Shown here: piece by piece, positions 60,600 to 64,000 of the stretch | How the letters are laid out: each line of letters opens with the position of its first letter | Position numbering within the stretch: the first letter of the stretch is position 1 | Assembly (NCBI GenBank): GCA_036172665.1 | Contig: CM069872.1 | Span: forward strand, 44,006,101 to 44,070,100 | Length of the DNA stretch: 64,000 bases | DNA from: Prosopocoilus inquinatus | Lineage: Eukaryota > Arthropoda > Insecta > Coleoptera > Lucanidae | Direction: 5' to 3' | The notes under the pieces: model-generated | What the model was told of the DNA's origin: nothing | Database searches by the model: none | The model's input: only the letters and a program-made list of their open reading frames with translations | Program-made: the position numbers and the translations under genes

Positions 60600-60870
60600 T
60601 TCAATATTTTCAGTGATACCTATTCATAAACTACTGAAAAGTATAATCAGCTTCAGGAACAATAAAGCGGCTGAGTCTGACAAAATTCAAGCTGATTCTA
60701 TCAAATAATCGGGCCTGAAATGGAAAAACTTGTACCTTCTGAACAAGTGCTCCCCAAACGGATGGGAACAAGACGCCTTCCTACATAAACCTGGCAAATC
60801 ACACGAACAATCAAGAATCAAGTGCCCTATCCGACATCAACACTGGTAGGAGCAATCATTCCGACAGGTA
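60600..60870 (+). pseudogene. non-LTR retrotransposon RT N-terminal fragment
   Basis: The plus frame reads LLKSIISFRNNKAAESDKIQ, matching the start of the reverse-transcriptase domain ('AI..L.NNKA.G.D.I.AE'). A shifted frame follows with a degraded 'GPE...L' segment. The element is broken before the catalytic palm. The ribozyme array begins immediately downstream at 60875. Confidence 0.6.
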
Positions 60871-61138
60871 TTGAGTCCAGAGGCTGCTCGAGGTTCTCAC
60901 TGCAATCAAAAACGATTTGCACAAATATTTTCTAAAATCTTTCATTATGCTTTGACAGCAAGCATGGCCGCCTTGCATGGGGGACTCATTAGGAGCAAAT
61001 CCCGCTTCAATTTGTCTATCCTACTGCAATGTTAGGTCAAAAAGCGATAGTAAGATGTCGCTATTTTATATGTTCATCATTCTTACATCGCATTTGCGAA
61101 TAAATTGGGCAAGTCGTTTTTGGTCTGCAGTGGGAATG

Positions 61139-61203
61139 TCGAGCTACGTTTCTGCTGAAGAAGCCCCAAGCAGGGCTGAAACAGCTGTCCAGAGGCTGCT
61201 CGA
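61139..61203 (+). ncRNA. type I hammerhead ribozyme
   Basis: This is a self-cleaving RNA motif. Outer helix I TCGAGC (61139-61144) pairs with GCTCGA (61198-61203). Inner helix I TTTCTG pairs with CAGAGG (61190-61195). The internal loop between the two helix I segments is where type I tertiary contacts form. Core CTGAAGA spans 61155-61161. Helix II is AGCCC/GGGCT (61162-61166, 61173-61177) with loop CAAGCA. GAAA is 61178-61181, minimal helix III CAGCTG is 61182-61187, and TC is 61188-61189. Predicted cleavage follows 61189. Every invariant core residue is present. Confidence 0.9.
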
Positions 61204-61450
61204 GGTTCTCACTGCAATCAAAAACGATTTGCACAAAAATTTTCTAAAATCTTTCATTATGCTTTGACAGCAAGCATGGCCGCCTTGCATGGGGGACTCA
61301 TTAGGAGCAAATCCCGCTTCAATTTGTCTATCCTACTGCAATGTTAGGTCAAAAAGCGATAGTAAGATGTCGCTATTTTATATGTTCATCATTCTTACAT
61401 CGCATTTGCGAATAAATTGGGCAAGTCGTTTTTGGTCTGCAGTGGGAATG

Positions 61451-61515
61451 TCGAGCTACGTTTCTGCTGAAGAAGCCCCAAGCAGGGCTGAAACAGCTGT
61501 CCAGAGGCTGCTCGA
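61451..61515 (+). ncRNA. type I hammerhead ribozyme, second unit
   Basis: Identical to the motif one unit upstream, with predicted cleavage after 61501. A transcript through both units would release a 312-nt monomer. Confidence 0.9.
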
Positions 61516-61698
61516 GGTTCTCACTGCAATCAAAAACGATTTGCACAAAAATTTTCTAAAATCTTTCATTATGCTTTGACAGCAAGCATGGCCGCCTTGC
61601 ATGGGGGACTCATTAGGAGCAAATCCCGCTTCAATTTGTCTATCCTACTGCAATGTTAGGTCAAAAAGCGATAGTAAGATGTCGCTATTTTATATGTT

Positions 61699-62350
61699 GA
61701 AAATTTTATGTTCTTAATCTTATCATTCAGAGCCAATTCCTGCATGGATTCAACAAAAGTTATAATAAAGTAGAATAGTATTTGGAATAGTTCACGAATG
61801 TGTTTTCTCACTCGATGAAAGGACCACCATCAAGGGTTGGTGGATTAAATTAAAGCCTAACTTAGGATAGGACGACATATTATGCTCTACGTCATTGTCT
61901 CAATCACATTCTAACGTTGGATTAAACTTATTCCTAGCTTAAATCTTTTATACAACCTAGCCCGAGCCTACTATACCTAAATGCATCTGTACCAACAATG
62001 TACGTATTACAAAAATGCATATGTAAAGTAAATTATTCCTGTTCTATTCGATTCTTAAAAAAAATCGTAATTTTCGAATTTCTGGAAAGCACATTTCAAA
62101 TATAAAATGGCAGTATAAATGGTCTAACCGCTACAGAAAGTAACGAATTAGAAGTTGTTAAGTAAATAGAGCAGTTGGTATTAAGTCTAGCCTATCAGAA
62201 GTGAACTTGAAAAATTACGAAGTTTAATGAAATCAATCCTATTCCTTTTGTTTTGTCATTATTATTCATTAGTAGATACTATATGTTTATTAGGAGCATT
62301 ATTTATGTAAAAGCTTTTCAGACGCTTGAAATTATAACGTTTTTGAAGAG
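61699..62350. other. single-copy spacer between inverted satellite arrays
   Basis: About 650 bases separate the plus and minus arrays. Both arrays stop at the same position of the unit where they face this spacer (..ATTTTATATG / CATATAAAAT..). I recognise no gene or element inside it. It may be host DNA caught between two insertions, or the loop of one composite foldback element. Confidence 0.55.
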
Positions 62351-62787
62351 CATATAAAATAGCGACATCTTACTATCGCTTTTTGACCTAACATTGCAGT
62401 AGGATAGACAAATTGAAGCGGGATTTGCTCCTAATGAGTCCCCCATGCAAGGCGGCCATGCTTGCTGTCAAAGCAAAATGAAAGATTTTAGAAAAATTTT
62501 GTGCAAATCGTTTTTGATTGCAGTGAGAACCTCGAGCAGCCTCTGGACAGCTGTTTCAGCCCTGCTTGGGGCTTCTTCAGCAGAAACGTAGCTCGACATT
62601 CCCACTGCAGACCAAAAACGACTTGCCCAATTTATTCGCAAATGCGATGTAAGAACGATGAACATATAAAATAGCGACATCTTACTATCGCTTTTTGACC
62701 TAACATTGCAGTAGGATAGACAAATTGAAGCGGGATTTGCTCCTAATGAGTCCCCCATGCAAGGCGGCCATGCTTGCTGTCAAAGCT
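62351..62787 (-). repeat. 312-bp hammerhead satellite array, inverted, 1.4 units
   Basis: Reverse-complement copies of the unit at 312-base spacing (CATATAAAAT at 62351 and 62663), nearly identical to the plus-strand array. The inner end matches the end of the plus array. The outer end (about 62787) falls about 73 bases after the cleavage site in unit coordinates. Confidence 0.95.
62532..62596 (-). ncRNA. type I hammerhead ribozyme, inverted array
   Basis: Exact reverse complement of the 65-base motif at 61139-61203, with all core residues intact. Confidence 0.9.
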
Positions 62788-62845
62788 TTGACAGCAAAGC
62801 TTTGACAGCAAGCATGTCAAAGCTTTGACAGCAAGCACGGCATGA
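62788..62845. repeat. back-and-forth copies of a satellite fragment
   Basis: Immediately outside the inverted array, the fragment GCTTTGACAGCAAGCATG recurs two to three times in the opposite orientation with truncations. This gives short palindromes such as TGTCAAAGCTTTGACA. The pattern suggests template switching or fold-back synthesis at the array end. Confidence 0.75.
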
Positions 62846-63109
62846 CTCATCTACTGACGTAAACCTATTATGGTAAGAAATTTTTTATTTACCTAAGAAT
62901 AACGAGATTAAGAATCGTAGACTACTTCATTTGTTTGACCTAACTTTAATTTAATCAATTAAAATTTGAAACAAGAAATGTTAAGGCTGCAGATCTAGTT
63001 TGGAAATAGAAGACGTACTATTTTTCAGATATTTAATTTTGGATACAATTTAAGGTATTATTTAAATTGGGTAAGAATCGAACTAAACCTTGCACAAAAA
63101 GTAAGATAG

Positions 63110-63330
63110 TTTAAAATTTTTATTCAGTGTTCTGTCTGCTCAAACCAATTCATTCTTTCATCTAAAACAATTCCAAGAAACTCTATAGTCAGATTAGTAG
63201 GTGGATTTTTGGTATTAAAATGTTTTTTTATTGTGTCCCGACGCCGTTGTTTTTGCATCAGTTTACAACAGTATCTGACTTTACTAATTCCCGACTTTTG
63301 CACAAGAGAAAGTATCCGTTGTGTCTTCAA
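63110..63330 (-). pseudogene. non-LTR retrotransposon RT fragment
   Basis: The minus frame contains TIEFLGIVLDERMNWFEQTE, matching the 'VKFLGV.LD..L.W..HI' segment after the palm domain of Jockey- and I-like reverse transcriptases. Upstream residues are basic, with no other motif. Truncated on both sides. Confidence 0.55.
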
Positions 63331-64000
63331 CAGATTTAATAAGCTATCCCTTACATAAAGTTATATACAGTCTCGAAATATTTTGGGATAGATTCATTAA
63401 AAGAAATTTCACATTTTAGAGAACAAACTTGAAAAAAGAAAGTAAAAGGAACAAAATACTTCATTTATATTTGCATTTTTCTCCCTATTACTTTCCTATT
63501 CCTATATTATTTTATTGAATCTTGAAACGTACAAATAAGACGTTTAAGAAATACGTACCTACACAGTTTTTATTATTTTCAGTCCAGTACCACACTTTTT
63601 AATGAAATATTTTTAGTTATCTAATATTCATTTGATTTATAATCTATTAACAACGAGGATGTGCTAATTATAAGCATGGAAATAATAACACAATTCTGTT
63701 ATTTCCTATATTCATAATAAATTATATTGGATGCGTAAAATACCAAAAAGTAGACTGATTGGCATTTGTTTATTATTATTTTTTTTCCATTTTACTCAAC
63801 TTAAAAATATTAAAATATTATTTGGTACTCATAATTTCTTGTTGAATGTGAATATAAGAATATATTAGATAATTGTGATCGATGCTGCCTTAACTGTGAC
63901 GAGAACGGCCATGAACACGAACTAATGTCACGAGTACATTATTAGTTTAATTTTAGAAGTGAATTTAACAAATTTAAATGCAGCCGCAATACATTAGGAG
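63331..64000. other. AT-rich noncoding stretch
   Basis: Low-complexity AT-rich sequence to the window end. Nothing recognised. Confidence 0.5.

Larger units (their letters stand above)
60875..61698 (+). repeat. 312-bp hammerhead satellite array, 2.6 units
   Basis: Near-identical units repeat at exactly 312 bases (GTCCAGAGGCTGCTCGAGG at 60875, 61187 and 61499). Copies differ by only a few bases, so the array is young. Each complete unit carries a type I hammerhead ribozyme. An apparent 96-codon frame in every unit is a by-product of the 312 = 3 x 104 periodicity and is not treated as a gene. The first base of homology coincides with the predicted cleavage position within about 3 bases. The array ends at unit position about 197, counted from the cleavage site. 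Confidence 0.95.

Noticed and set aside
60977..61579. Identical 96-codon frames repeated in each satellite unit, suggesting a small repeated protein
   Set aside because: The unit length is a multiple of three, so any open stretch repeats. The conserved part is fully explained by the hammerhead core and helices, and the 26.6-kb relative breaks the frame.
60875..62787. Direct repeats considered as a CRISPR-like array
   Set aside because: Whole 312-base units repeat head to tail without short repeats and variable spacers, and the context is clearly animal.

Overview
This window looks like intergenic or intronic DNA from an arthropod, most likely an insect. It is strongly AT-rich and has no convincing intact host gene. 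What can be recognised is an insect-type set of mobile elements: mariner, a second Tc1/mariner group, Jockey and other non-LTR elements, hAT and P-like MITEs, and a tRNA-derived SINE. I cannot assign an order or species from the sequence alone. Almost every open reading frame is a short chance frame or a fragment of a decayed transposon.

Layout. 1-7.5 kb: AT-rich DNA with a CpG-rich patch, a hAT-type MITE with a perfect 8-bp target duplication, and a nest of non-LTR reverse-transcriptase fragments in both orientations (4.1-5.5 kb). 7.6-9.7 kb: a mariner transposase relic on the minus strand, split by a nested element with inverted ends. 13-18 kb: three MITEs and a Jockey relic. 17.8-19 kb: a possible pogo-like relic interrupted by a perfect 184-bp palindrome. 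21-29 kb: tandem duplications, a degenerate minisatellite and a Tc1/mariner-family transposase relic. 31-44 kb: MITEs, hairpins and non-LTR scraps. 43.4-44.4 kb: a two-copy tandem repeat. 46-49 kb: a Tc1-like MITE, a SINE and a hAT MITE. 51-58 kb: duplications and hairpins. 60.6-63.3 kb: non-LTR fragments around a young tandem array and its inverted partner.

The main result is the set of hammerhead self-cleaving ribozyme motifs. The 312-bp tandem repeat at 60.9-61.7 kb, and its inverted copy at 62.35-62.79 kb, carries a textbook type I hammerhead: core CTGAAGA, 5-bp helix II, GAAA, short helix III, cleavable TC, and a two-part helix I. The array begins at the predicted ribozyme cleavage position, as expected if the DNA was copied from self-cleaved multimeric RNA (a retrozyme-like element). 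Decayed relatives lie at 8.57 and 26.63 kb. A second class, made of head-to-head inverted hammerhead-like modules, occurs at 18.30, 31.31, 43.44 and 43.93 kb. The 18.3-kb copy is a perfect palindrome whose insertion is bounded by a 12-bp direct repeat, resembling Penelope-like element insertions.

A separate MITE family of about 206-231 bp is present in three copies, each with a recognisable 8-bp target duplication. Its ends resemble P-superfamily termini. Stretches not listed as elements hold AT-rich DNA in which I recognise nothing, apart from several GC-richer islands that could be regulatory. All family assignments come from reading motifs by eye, without database searches.
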